A stretch of 64,000 nt of DNA from CBFHMJ01 sp965656875 (lineage in GTDB: Bacteria > Pseudomonadota > Gammaproteobacteria > Enterobacterales > Alteromonadaceae). How positions within the stretch are numbered: position 1 is the first letter of the stretch; every line of letters begins with the position of its first letter. The notes beneath the pieces were generated by a model that ran no database searches, was not told where the DNA came from, and worked only from the letters and a program-made list of their open reading frames with translations. Positions 8,732 through 17,241 of the stretch are shown one piece after another. A program made the position numbers and the translations under genes. The stretch spans positions 62,001-126,000 of the forward strand of contig CBFHMJ010000002.1 of NCBI GenBank assembly GCA_965656875.1, in the 5' to 3' direction.

Positions 8732-9678
8732 TCGATTTACCCGAAGACAATGACCAACAACCTTTTGAACTACCGGGCGAACAGCCAGAAACGCGCTGTG
8801 GGTTGGTAGCGATCGTTGGTCGTCCAAATGTTGGTAAATCAACCCTGCTGAACAGCATTCTTGGTCAGAAAATCAGTATTACCTCGCGTAAACCGCAAAC
8901 AACGCGCCACCGTATCATGGGTATTCATACTGAAGATGAAGTTCAGATTGTATACGTGGACACGCCAGGACTGCATAAAGAAGAAAAGAAAGCGATTAAC
9001 CGCTACATGAACCGGGCTGCATCAAGCTCGATTGGTGATGTTGAAGTTGTACTGTTTGTTGTTGAAGGCACTCGCTGGAATGCCGATGATGACATGGTAC
9101 TGAACAAGTTACGCAAAGCCGGTCGTCCTGTTATCCTGGTGGTGAATAAGACCGATCAGATTAAAGAAAAAGACGAGTTATTACCGCACCTACAATGGTT
9201 AGGTCAGCAATTCGACTTTAAACAGATTGTGCCGATCTCTGCAAAGAATGGTCAGCAAGTCGCTTCGGTCAACAAGCTGGTAAACGAGATGATCCCGCCG
9301 TGTGAATTCTATTTCCCGGAAGATTACATTACAGACCGTTCTCAGCGTTTTATGGCGTCTGAAATTGTTCGTGAAAAACTGATGCGATACATGGGTGAAG
9401 AATTACCTTACGCAGTAACGGTTGAGATTGAACAGTTTAAATGGGACCCGAAAGGCCTGTGGCGTATCAATGCCCTGATTCTGGTTGAACGTGAAGGCCA
9501 GAAACGCATGGTTATTGGTAACAAAGGTGAAAAATTAAAAGTTATCGGTCGTGATGCCCGTATTGACCTGGAAAACCTGCTGGAACAGAAAGTGTTCCTT
9601 GAATGCTGGGTGAAGGTTAAAAGTGGTTGGGCTGATGATGAACGAGCGCTCCGTAGCCTGGGGTACGGGGAGGACTAA
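8728..9678 (+). CDS. era: GTPase Era
   Basis: Essential GTPase that binds the 3' end of 16S rRNA and assists 30S assembly. 316 residues, slightly longer than E. coli Era owing to a 20-residue N-terminal extension. G1 GRPNVGKS is at 31-38, G3 DTPG at 78-81, G4 NKTD at 140-143. The C-terminal KH domain contains VIGNKGEKLKVIGRDAR. It overlaps rnc by four bases. Ordinary in all respects apart from the extension, which is common in this part of the class. Confidence 0.97.
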   Translation: MIDLPEDNDQQPFELPGEQPETRCGLVAIVGRPNVGKSTLLNSILGQKISITSRKPQTTRHRIMGIHTEDEVQIVYVDTPGLHKEEKKAINRYMNRAASSSIGDVEVVLFVVEGTRWNADDDMVLNKLRKAGRPVILVVNKTDQIKEKDELLPHLQWLGQQFDFKQIVPISAKNGQQVASVNKLVNEMIPPCEFYFPEDYITDRSQRFMASEIVREKLMRYMGEELPYAVTVEIEQFKWDPKGLWRINALILVEREGQKRMVIGNKGEKLKVIGRDARIDLENLLEQKVFLECWVKVKSGWADDERALRSLGYGED

Positions 9679-9695
9679 TCAATACGCGCCAGCAG

Positions 9696-10382
9696 TTGAT
9701 TCCCGCTTATGTACTGCACAAGCGGGATTTTCGGGAATCCAGCGCGATCCTTGAGTTAGTACTTGAAGGACAAGGGCGTTGTGCCGCAGTTGTTAAAGGT
9801 GCGCGCTCTAACCGTAAAACGTCCAAATCGGCTCTTATTCAACCTTTTCAACCGATCCTTATCAGTTTGACCGGACACGGCAATCTGAAAAATGTCATAA
9901 GCCTTGAAAGTGCAGGACAACCACATAATTTTCAAAACGTTACCCTGTACAGTGGCCTGTACGCCAATGAGTTGGTCACTCGACTCTGCCCACAGCATTT
10001 TGCCAGCGAAACATTATTCCCTCTCTATCAATCCTTGCTACAATCTCTCGCCGTAACCGATCAGGTTGAACCGTTATTACGCATTTTTGAAATCAATTTA
10101 TTAGACGTCCTCGGATACGCCGTAGATTTCACGGTTACATTCGATGCCGGTGAGCCAATCCAGTCGGACGGCCTGTATCAATTTTTACCGCAGCAAGGCT
10201 TTTGTTTGTCACCACAGGGATATCCGGGTGACATGTTGTTGCAGATTGGTCGCTATGACTTTTCGACACCGCAAGTATTAAAGTGCGCTAAAGCATTAAT
10301 GCGACAGGCGTTATCGCCCTGGTTGGGTAATAAGCCATTAAAGTCGCGAGAATTATTTATAAACCAGTTTAAAACTGATTGA
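9696..10382 (+). CDS. recO: DNA repair protein RecO
   Basis: Recombination mediator that loads RecA on SSB-coated DNA with RecF and RecR. 228 residues from the only conventional in-frame start, TTG 9696. The N-terminal OB fold begins IPAYVLHKRDFRES and continues through VVKGARS. The helical domain has LYSGLYANELVTRL, and the C-terminal KPLKSRELF motif is intact; the zinc-finger cysteines of some homologues are absent, as in E. coli. The start is uncertain: the ribosome binding site GGGGAGG (9667-9673) is 22 bases from the TTG, and the frame stays open back to 9657 with only unusual codons (ATC 9678) nearer to it. Confidence 0.9.
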   Translation: MIPAYVLHKRDFRESSAILELVLEGQGRCAAVVKGARSNRKTSKSALIQPFQPILISLTGHGNLKNVISLESAGQPHNFQNVTLYSGLYANELVTRLCPQHFASETLFPLYQSLLQSLAVTDQVEPLLRIFEINLLDVLGYAVDFTVTFDAGEPIQSDGLYQFLPQQGFCLSPQGYPGDMLLQIGRYDFSTPQVLKCAKALMRQALSPWLGNKPLKSRELFINQFKTD

Positions 10383-10414
10383 CGGCAACGCCGTTCAAAC
10401 CGGAGATTTATCAA

Positions 10415-11152
10415 ATGAAAGAAATTTATTTAGGGGTAAATGTCGATCACATTGCAACGCTTCGTCAGGCGCGAGGCACTACTTATCCTGATCCGGTTCA
10501 TGCAGCTGCTGTTGCCGAGCACGCAGGTGCAGATGGCATCACTATCCATTTACGAGAAGACCGTCGTCACATTCAGGATCGTGATGTTCGTATTATGGCG
10601 GAAACTGTTCAGACCCGATTAAATCTGGAAATGGCCGTCACAGAAGAAATGATTAATATCGCACTTGAAGTAAAACCGACTTATGTGTGTCTGGTGCCAG
10701 AAAAACGCGAAGAGCTAACAACAGAGGGTGGCCTTGATGTTGTTGGTCAGAAAGACAAAATTGCTGATGCGGTCGCACGGTTGAGTGCAGCAGGCATCAA
10801 AACATCCCTGTTTATTGATGCTGATGATGCGCAAATTCAGGCCGCTGCTGATGTGAAAGCACCTTACATTGAAATCCACACAGGTCACTATGCCGATGCC
10901 ACAAACGATGTTGAACAAGCTAAAGAGCTTGAGCGCATCACTAAAGGTGTGAAGTTCGCTGATAGTCTGGGAATTGTTGTAAATGCTGGCCACGGTTTGC
11001 ACTACACCAACACACACGCGATTGCGGCTATTCCTGAAATTTACGAATTGAATATTGGTCACGCTATTATTGCTCGTGCATCCATTGATGGGCTGGAAAA
11101 AGCCGTTCGTGATATGAAAACCATCATGATTAACGCTCGTACAGGCGTTTAA
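10415..11152 (+). CDS. pdxJ: Pyridoxine 5'-phosphate synthase
   Basis: Condenses 1-deoxyxylulose 5-phosphate with 3-amino-2-oxopropyl phosphate to give pyridoxine phosphate, the last ring-forming step of the DXP-dependent vitamin B6 pathway. 245 residues, a TIM barrel. The diagnostic N-terminus LGVNVDHIATLRQARG is present, followed by HLREDRRHI and the C-terminal phosphate-binding VNAGHGLHY and ELNIGHAIIARA. Start ATG 10415 has GGAG nine bases upstream; the frame is open further up to recO, but that start would add a 12-residue tail not seen in the family. Its neighbour acpS is the usual partner. Confidence 0.97.
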   Translation: MKEIYLGVNVDHIATLRQARGTTYPDPVHAAAVAEHAGADGITIHLREDRRHIQDRDVRIMAETVQTRLNLEMAVTEEMINIALEVKPTYVCLVPEKREELTTEGGLDVVGQKDKIADAVARLSAAGIKTSLFIDADDAQIQAAADVKAPYIEIHTGHYADATNDVEQAKELERITKGVKFADSLGIVVNAGHGLHYTNTHAIAAIPEIYELNIGHAIIARASIDGLEKAVRDMKTIMINARTGV

Positions 11153-11199
11153 ACTTATGCTGGCTAAAGGTATGGAATAAAAATACGGGCTGACTGATT

Positions 11200-11577
11200 A
11201 TGGCAATTGTAGGCATAGGCACAGATATTGTAGATATTCGCCGTATCGAGCGCTTAATCGAAAAGTCTGACCGTTTTGCACAAAGGGTGCTGTCTGATTC
11301 GGAATATCAAATTTATCAGCAGCACAGCTTTCCAGCGGCGTATCTGGCTAAACGATTCGCTGCCAAAGAAGCAGTAGCAAAAGCCCTGGGGACGGGAATT
11401 TCCGGCGGCATGCGATTTGAGCAAATCAGCGTCGAATCCCTGCCATCAGGACAGCCAACATTAACATTTCATGCCGCAACTTTAGATGTGGTTGAAAAAC
11501 TGGGCGTCACCAACAGCTTTGTGTCGCTCAGTGATGAAAAAGACTATGCCGTTGCTACGGTCGTTTTAGAATCATAG
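11200..11577 (+). CDS. acpS: Holo-[acyl-carrier-protein] synthase
   Basis: Transfers 4'-phosphopantetheine from CoA to the serine of acyl carrier protein. 125 residues. The Mg-binding residues are visible: Asp9 in GIGTDIVDIRRIE and Glu57 in RFAAKEAVAKALGTG. The C-terminal SLSDEKDYAVATVV strand is normal. Last gene of the lepA operon; the stop codon lies in the right arm of a terminator hairpin. AcpS acts mainly on the fatty-acid ACP; the NRPS carriers near the right end would more likely need a Sfp-type enzyme, which is not seen in this window. Confidence 0.96.
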   Translation: MAIVGIGTDIVDIRRIERLIEKSDRFAQRVLSDSEYQIYQQHSFPAAYLAKRFAAKEAVAKALGTGISGGMRFEQISVESLPSGQPTLTFHAATLDVVEKLGVTNSFVSLSDEKDYAVATVVLES

Positions 11578-11589
11578 CAACGGCTTTTT
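11548..11589 (+). terminator. Intrinsic terminator overlapping the acpS stop
   Basis: GCCGTTGCTA at 11548-11557 pairs perfectly with TAGCAACGGC at 11575-11584, 17-base loop, followed by TTTTT (11585-11589). The left arm is acpS coding sequence and the right arm begins with the TAG stop. It should end the lepA-acpS transcript. Confidence 0.8.
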
Positions 11590-11620
11590 GGTATTGGCGT
11601 TCTGGATAGTCAGGTTCGAC

Positions 11621-12844
11621 TCAACCAGTTTTGAACGAACCATAGGTCAGCCAGCGCCAAACCTGCTCAACCGGACCCTGACGGAAGAAAGACAACCACA
11701 GTGTTGAAAATCCAAGTTGGAACACTCCGATCAATATTGCCACTCCGACCAGTTCCAGCCGCGACAATGCGCCAAATAATCCCAATCCAAAGCCCTGAAA
11801 AATAAACACCGCAATCACGGATTGCATCAGATAATTGGTTAGCGCCATTCGACCAACTGACTGTATCTTTGCTTGTAATCCGGACAATGCATCCGACAGG
11901 CACCACCAGGAAATCAAACCCACATAGCCGCCAGACATTAACAGCATGGCAAATAATCCAGCAATCATTCCCTGGTCATAAAAATAATCAGCGCTCCAGT
12001 CATGTTGATAGTTACCCAGCAATCCATAAATCGCTACTGCAACCCCAGTAGATAAACCAATCGCCGCCACTGCCTGATAGAACCGGGCTGAACGCGTTAA
12101 TTGCAGAATACGCCACTGATACAACGCCATGCCGAACAGCATCATTGCCAGCGCCCGCATAATCCCAGCTAACGCAAAACTGGCTCTGACCAGCGATGTA
12201 TCATCATCTGCTTGCTGAGAGATTTCATCCGTGGAACCACCGTTGGCGCGATAATCAAAAATTGTGTTGTAGTCACTCTGATAAACCGCGATTTCTGCGC
12301 CAATGTCACGGTCATCAGGCTGATAATCCTTCATAACAACTGCTCTGCCTTCCTGACCGATGGCATCTACAGAAACATCCATACCGCCAGCTAACACAAC
12401 AGCAAACCACATCACCAGACTGCCAAGAATCACTAATACGATGGGCTTAGTCCGATGCAGCGGATAAATCAGCATGCCCAGCACCGCGTAAACCAACAGG
12501 ATATCGCCATCCCACAGCAGCAAGGCGTGTAAACCACCAAACACCAGCAACCAGAAATTTCGCCGATAATGGACACTCGCCGCAGAACGACCAGTTTGCT
12601 CACATTTTTCGACCAGCAACATCAAACTGGCACCAAATAATAACGAAAACAGCCCCATAAATTTTTGGTCAGCAACCACATGAACCACACTGAACACCGC
12701 CTGATCTAAGTCGCCACCCGGTGTATAGGCCATTGGATTTAAATACGACGCATAAGGCATCGCGAAAGAAATTAAATTCATAAAAGGTAACCCGAGTAGC
12801 GCAATCCCCCGGATTAAATCAATGTTATTTATACGATTTGTCAT
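11621..12844 (-). CDS. DUF418 (YeiB-like) integral membrane protein
   Basis: Polytopic inner-membrane protein of unknown biochemical role; the family includes E. coli YeiB and is distantly related to acyltransferase-3-like membrane proteins. 407 residues with about eight to ten hydrophobic helices. The N-terminal signature IDLIRGIALLGLPFMNL is typical, and the C-terminal DUF418 core has GRMALTNYLMQS and the closing GPVEQVWRWLTYG. A long hydrophilic loop (about 155-215, rich in Asp and Gln) separates the two halves. Single gene, convergent with acpS. Start ATG 12844. Confidence 0.85.
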   Translation of the reverse strand: MTNRINNIDLIRGIALLGLPFMNLISFAMPYASYLNPMAYTPGGDLDQAVFSVVHVVADQKFMGLFSLLFGASLMLLVEKCEQTGRSAASVHYRRNFWLLVFGGLHALLLWDGDILLVYAVLGMLIYPLHRTKPIVLVILGSLVMWFAVVLAGGMDVSVDAIGQEGRAVVMKDYQPDDRDIGAEIAVYQSDYNTIFDYRANGGSTDEISQQADDDTSLVRASFALAGIMRALAMMLFGMALYQWRILQLTRSARFYQAVAAIGLSTGVAVAIYGLLGNYQHDWSADYFYDQGMIAGLFAMLLMSGGYVGLISWWCLSDALSGLQAKIQSVGRMALTNYLMQSVIAVFIFQGFGLGLFGALSRLELVGVAILIGVFQLGFSTLWLSFFRQGPVEQVWRWLTYGSFKTG

Positions 12845-13189
12845 TTTTAACTTCCTGTGTTGAATCGGTATAGCAAGCCAGAGATCGTGATAGTAAGCAA
12901 TGATCGACCGGGATATTTGCGTGTCAAAATGTTGCTGACATTCACAGAAAACAATGCAAATACGAGATGGTGACGGCTTTAGAGAGGTATTGTTGATAAA
13001 AAAGGCAATGTTGTTCAGTTAATCTGACATGACGAGACAAAGACAGCGATGTTTGATGAGTCATTCATAAAGGACTGACTAGCACTAAAACATGATGGAG
13101 AATAGCGTTGAACTCAGTTTAACTGACGCTACGTTAAGATTGCTGGAGCTTATTGAAATGAATGAAATTAAGGCTGTAATTTAAGCGGC

Positions 13190-13375
13190 TGGTATTTTAC
13201 AATTTCCCCAGACCGGGTATGAGTCCTCTCTGTCTTAAAACATATACAAGGATCTGTGAAGCGCCGTCAGGGGCCAGCGATAAGAGCAAATACCTGGCAA
13301 GCCTGAGAGCAGCAGGCTAATGAGTGACTAAACTCAACAAAAAAAGAGAAGCAAATTATTGCTTCTCTTTTTTTA
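13190..13375 (+). ncRNA. Candidate structured small RNA
   Basis: Two successive small hairpins, GCCAG (13273-13277) with CTGGC (13294-13298), and AGCCTG (13300-13305) with CAGGCT (13313-13318), stand just before an intrinsic terminator active in this direction. No gene on the plus strand ends here, so the terminator has no other plus-strand client. A weak promoter match lies about 35 bases upstream of the start given. Boundaries are estimates. It does not match a riboswitch or sRNA family I know, and the terminator may serve only gor on the other strand. Confidence 0.3.
13339..13374. terminator. Bidirectional intrinsic terminator downstream of gor
   Basis: A-tract, AGAGAAGCAA stem, ATTA loop, TTGCTTCTCT stem, T-tract: 16 base pairs without mismatch if the A/T ends are counted. 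Both strands show a U run after the stem. It lies 15 bases past the gor stop on the minus strand. Confidence 0.85.
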
Positions 13376-13389
13376 TGTTCAAGTATTTA

Positions 13390-14742
13390 TCAGGTCATCG
13401 TCACAAATTCTTCCGCACTCGTCGGGTGAATTGCTACCGTGTTATCAAAGTCTGCTTTTGTTGCACCCATCTTCAATGCAACCGCGAAACCCTGTAACAA
13501 TTCGTCTGAACCAAATCCAATGCTATGAATACCTATGATTTTTTCTTCAGGTCCAAGGCAAACCAGCTTCATGCGGGTAGGTTGGCGATGTTGTGTCATT
13601 GCCTGGTATAACGCCGTGAACTGCGAGGTGTAAACCTTGATGTTCTCTTCACCATGTCTTTCAATGGCTTCAGGCTCTGTCAGACCGACCGTGCCGATAG
13701 GTGGATGGCTGAATACAACGGTTGGAATGTTATCGTAATTCAAATGCTCATCCGTTTTGCCATTAAATAAACGCTCTGATAAACGACGTCCAGCGGCAAC
13801 GGCTGCCGGTGTTAACTGAACACGACCTGTGTTGTCGCCTACGGCATAAATGCCATCAACCGATGTATTCTGGTACTTATCGGTTTTGATATACCCTTTG
13901 TCATCCAGCTCAACGCCAGTTGCTTCCAGATTGATTTTATCGGTCGCCGGTACACGGCCAATGGCCCAGACCAGACAATCAACCGGCCCAATGCTCTCAC
14001 CATTTTCCAGATGAAGGGTTACTTTTCCGTCATCATGCTTCTCGACGGATTTTGGCGTGGAGTTCGTGTGTAATGTCGGACCGTGATCGTTCATCACTTC
14101 TACTAACGTGTCAGCCATTAGCGGGTCGAATGTACGAAGTGGTTTATCTTTACGGACAACCAGGTGAGTATCGCTGCCCAGAGCGTGGAAAACACCCGCG
14201 ATTTCAACGGCGATGTAGCCAGCACCGACAACAACCACGCTTTCCGGTTGTTGACGCAGTGCGAAGAAGCCGTCGGAATCCATACCAAATTCAGCGCCAG
14301 GGATGTTTGGAATGGTTGGACGACCGCCGGTTGCGATAATGATGTGATCTGCGGTGATTTTCTCACCATTTACTTCTACGGTGTTCTTATCAACAAAACG
14401 AGCAAAGCCGTTGATGACATCAACATTATTGTTCCCTAAAACCCGATCATACGACTGATGAATGCGACCAATGTACGCTTCGCGGCTTTCACACATTTTA
14501 TCCCAGTCGAAATTATCAATCGTGGCATTAAAGCCATAATCCGGACCATAACGGAAAGCATCGGCAATTTGTCCGGCGTACCACATGGCTTTTTTCGGCA
14601 CACAGCCTACATTTACACAAGTACCGCCCAGTGCTGTTGCTTCTACAATGGCGCATTTTTTACCGTAACGTGAAGCCCGGTTTGCTGATGCAATGCCGCC
14701 ACTGCCGCCGCCGATTGCCAGGTAATCGTAATGTCTGGTCAT
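13390..14742 (-). CDS. gor: Glutathione-disulfide reductase
   Basis: NADPH-dependent flavoenzyme regenerating glutathione in the cytosol. 450 residues, the E. coli length. FAD-binding GGGSGG at 11-16 and the redox-active pair Cys42/Cys47 in GGTCVNVGC are visible. The NADPH-binding GAGYIAVEIAGV is followed by the basic residues (VVRKDKPLRTF) that select NADPH, and the C-terminal HPTSAEEFVTM carries the catalytic His of the partner subunit. Transcribed alone, divergent from prlC, with its own terminator. Other disulfide reductases are excluded by the glutathione-reductase-like spacing, though substrate is family-based. Confidence 0.93.
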   Translation of the reverse strand: MTRHYDYLAIGGGSGGIASANRASRYGKKCAIVEATALGGTCVNVGCVPKKAMWYAGQIADAFRYGPDYGFNATIDNFDWDKMCESREAYIGRIHQSYDRVLGNNNVDVINGFARFVDKNTVEVNGEKITADHIIIATGGRPTIPNIPGAEFGMDSDGFFALRQQPESVVVVGAGYIAVEIAGVFHALGSDTHLVVRKDKPLRTFDPLMADTLVEVMNDHGPTLHTNSTPKSVEKHDDGKVTLHLENGESIGPVDCLVWAIGRVPATDKINLEATGVELDDKGYIKTDKYQNTSVDGIYAVGDNTGRVQLTPAAVAAGRRLSERLFNGKTDEHLNYDNIPTVVFSHPPIGTVGLTEPEAIERHGEENIKVYTSQFTALYQAMTQHRQPTRMKLVCLGPEEKIIGIHSIGFGSDELLQGFAVALKMGATKADFDNTVAIHPTSAEEFVTMT

Positions 14743-14868
14743 GAATAGCTCTCTTAATCTCGTTTTTAGGGAAATAGATGAATCAAAAATATTGGCATGA
14801 ATAGCAAGAATTCAATGGTGAGAAAAGAAGTTTTTTGTCATAGCTTTATCTTAATCAGCTTGAAAGTC

Positions 14869-14898
14869 TTGCTTACAAGCCCAATGATACTGTTATAC
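14869..14898 (+). promoter_or_regulatory. Possible sigma-70 promoter for prlC
   Basis: TTGCTT (14869-14874), 18-base spacer, TTATAC (14893-14898), 45 bases before the prlC start. Moderate match only. Confidence 0.35.
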
Positions 14899-14942
14899 AA
14901 ATCGATGTTAAAAAAATATTAATAAATAGCGAGTGTGAAATT

Positions 14943-16985
14943 ATGTCGAATCCATTAACTGAAATGCATGATTTACCACAGTTTTCAAAGATTACTCCCG
15001 ATCTGGTAAAGCCTGCTGTGGAAGCTATTCTGGCCGAGTGTCGCCAGTCTGTTGAGCATGTTGCGGGTCTGAGTGCGCCAGTAAAGTGGGAAGAAATTGC
15101 ATTACCGATTGATGACATGGACGATAAATTTTCTCGTGCATGGTCTGCTGTGTCTCATATGAACAGCGTGGTGAATACGCCAGAGCTTCGTGAAGCGTAT
15201 GAATCTTCGTTACCCCTTATTTCTGAATATGGCACCTGGGTTGGTCAGCATCAGGGCTTGTACGAAGTGTATCGCGCATTTGCCGACAGTGAAGAATTTA
15301 AAACCTGTAATCCAGAGCAAAAGAAAGAAGTAGAAAACGCGCTGCGTGACTTTGAGTTATCTGGTATTGCATTGCCAGATGACAAAAAGCAACGTTATGG
15401 CGAGATCCAGATGCGTTTATCTGAGCTGTCATCGACATACAGCAACAATGTGCTGGATGCCACGATGGGCTGGACAAAACTGGTTACGGATGAAGCCGAT
15501 TTAGCAGGCTTGCCAGAAACAGCCATCGCACTGGCAAAGCAACTGGCGGAAGAGAAAGAACAGCAAGGCTGGTTATTTACGCTGGATATCCCGAGCTATC
15601 TGCCTGTGGTGACTTACGCCGATAATGCAGAGTTACGCCGCGAAATGTACACCGCTTATTCCACACGAGCGTCTGACCAGGGGCCAAACGCGGGCGAGTG
15701 GGACAATTCAGCGATTATGGACGAAATTTTGGCGTTACGTCATGAACTGGCGCAGTTACTGGGTTTTGCAAGTTATGCTGAAAAATCGCTGGCGACTAAA
15801 ATGGCTGAATCAACAGAACAGGTTCTGAGCTTTTTAACGGAGCTGGCTGAAAAATCAAAGCCACAGGCAGAAAAAGACCTGGCCGAGCTTCGCGATTTTG
15901 CGAAACAAGCCCATGATGTTGATACGTTAAACGCCTGGGATCTGGCGTACTACAGCGAAAAACTGAAACAAAATAAATACTCCATTTCTGACGAAGAATT
16001 AAGACCTTACTTCCCGGAAAACAAAGTTATCGCCGGACTGTTTGAAACAGTTCAACGAGTATTCGGCCTGACTATTATGGAAGAGCGAAGCGGCATTGAT
16101 AAATGGCATGACAGCGTTCGCTATTTCAACGTGTATGACAAGCGCACAGAATATCGTGGCAGCTTCTATCTGGATTTATACGCCCGTCCGGGTAAACGAG
16201 GCGGTGCATGGATGGACGACTGTATGACACGTCGTTTCGACAAAAACCACAGTCTGCAACACCCGGTCGCTTACCTGACCTGTAATTTTAATAAACCTGT
16301 GGGTGATCAGCCTGCATTGTTCACTCATGACGAAGTCGTGACGTTATTCCACGAGTTTGGTCACGGTATGCATCACATGTTGACTAAATGCGGTGTCAGC
16401 GCCGTTTCTGGTATCAATGGTGTGCCGTGGGATGCGGTAGAGTTACCGAGCCAGTTTATGGAAAACTTTTGCTGGCAGCCTGAAGTCCTGAGTTATCTGT
16501 CAGGTCACTTTGAAACAGGTGAGCCATTGCCGCAGGAAATGCTTGATAAAATGCTGGCTGCAAAGAACTTCCAGTCAGCCATGATGATGCTACGTCAGCT
16601 TGAATTCTCGATTTTTGATTTCAAACTACATGCTGATTATTCACCAGAAAGCGGCGCGAAAATTCAGGAAACCCTGGACGCCATTCGTCAAGAGATCTCG
16701 GTGTTTATTCCGCCAGCATTTAACCGTTTCCAGCACGGCTTCTCCCATATTTTTGCAGGTGGTTATGCCGCTGGTTATTACAGTTACAAATGGGCAGAAG
16801 TTTTATCAGCGGATGCATTCGGTATGTTCGAAGAAAAAGGCATTTTCCACGATTACGTCGGGTTGTTGTTCCTTAGAACGATTCTGGAAAAAGGCGGCTC
16901 TGAAGATCCAATGGAATTATTTAAAGCATTCCGTAGCCGCGAACCAAATATTGATGCATTACTGCGACATTCCGGTATTTCTTAG
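14943..16985 (+). CDS. prlC: Oligopeptidase A
   Basis: Cytosolic M3-family zinc metallopeptidase degrading small peptides, including cleaved signal peptides. 680 residues, exactly the E. coli length. The zinc site HEFGH is at 470-474 with the third ligand in the downstream ENFCWQPEVL segment. The N-terminal helical region begins MSNPLTEMHDLPQFS. In E. coli prlC is followed at once by rsmJ; here a histidine kinase gene lies between them, separated by a terminator right after prlC. Confidence 0.96.
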   Translation: MSNPLTEMHDLPQFSKITPDLVKPAVEAILAECRQSVEHVAGLSAPVKWEEIALPIDDMDDKFSRAWSAVSHMNSVVNTPELREAYESSLPLISEYGTWVGQHQGLYEVYRAFADSEEFKTCNPEQKKEVENALRDFELSGIALPDDKKQRYGEIQMRLSELSSTYSNNVLDATMGWTKLVTDEADLAGLPETAIALAKQLAEEKEQQGWLFTLDIPSYLPVVTYADNAELRREMYTAYSTRASDQGPNAGEWDNSAIMDEILALRHELAQLLGFASYAEKSLATKMAESTEQVLSFLTELAEKSKPQAEKDLAELRDFAKQAHDVDTLNAWDLAYYSEKLKQNKYSISDEELRPYFPENKVIAGLFETVQRVFGLTIMEERSGIDKWHDSVRYFNVYDKRTEYRGSFYLDLYARPGKRGGAWMDDCMTRRFDKNHSLQHPVAYLTCNFNKPVGDQPALFTHDEVVTLFHEFGHGMHHMLTKCGVSAVSGINGVPWDAVELPSQFMENFCWQPEVLSYLSGHFETGEPLPQEMLDKMLAAKNFQSAMMMLRQLEFSIFDFKLHADYSPESGAKIQETLDAIRQEISVFIPPAFNRFQHGFSHIFAGGYAAGYYSYKWAEVLSADAFGMFEEKGIFHDYVGLLFLRTILEKGGSEDPMELFKAFRSREPNIDALLRHSGIS

Positions 16986-17050
16986 TAACAGAAGTTTTCA
17001 GCACTTAACTATCGCGTTATGTGCATTAAAATATCGTAAGTGATTCATTG

Positions 17051-17081
17051 AAGGCTGTTCCGAAAGGAATGGCCTTTTTTT
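17051..17081 (+). terminator. Intrinsic terminator after prlC
   Basis: AAGGCTGTTCC (17051-17061), GAAA tetraloop, GGAATGGCCTT (17066-17076): an 11-bp stem with two G-U pairs and a stable GNRA loop, followed by seven T. Strong terminator; the kinase gene must have its own promoter. Confidence 0.9.
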
Positions 17082-17241
17082 GTATCCTTTTTAGACTATT
17101 TTTCTTGCTGATTCCCTAAACCAGGCTAATTTTAGATTTACACGATGATGCCATGTCACCAACGTGTCAGTCAGGTTGAACTCACTTAACTCGCTGCTTT
17201 TTATTCATATTTTGGTCAATATGCCCTGGGAGGAGCTGGCA

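Larger units (their letters stand above)
12845..13389. other. 545-base gap between DUF418 gene and gor
   Basis: No convincing reading frame. It contains a possible structured RNA (13190-13375, separate entry) and a strong terminator at 13339-13374. On the plus strand TTGAAA at about 13154, an 18-base spacer and TAATTT could be a promoter for that RNA. The remainder near 12845-13100 presumably carries the upstream region of the DUF418 gene; no operator recognised. Confidence 0.5.

Noticed and set aside
13261..13320. Cobalamin or other known riboswitch
   Set aside because: The AGCCTG...CAGGCT stretch loosely recalls a B12 box, but the remaining conserved elements are absent and no vitamin-related gene follows.
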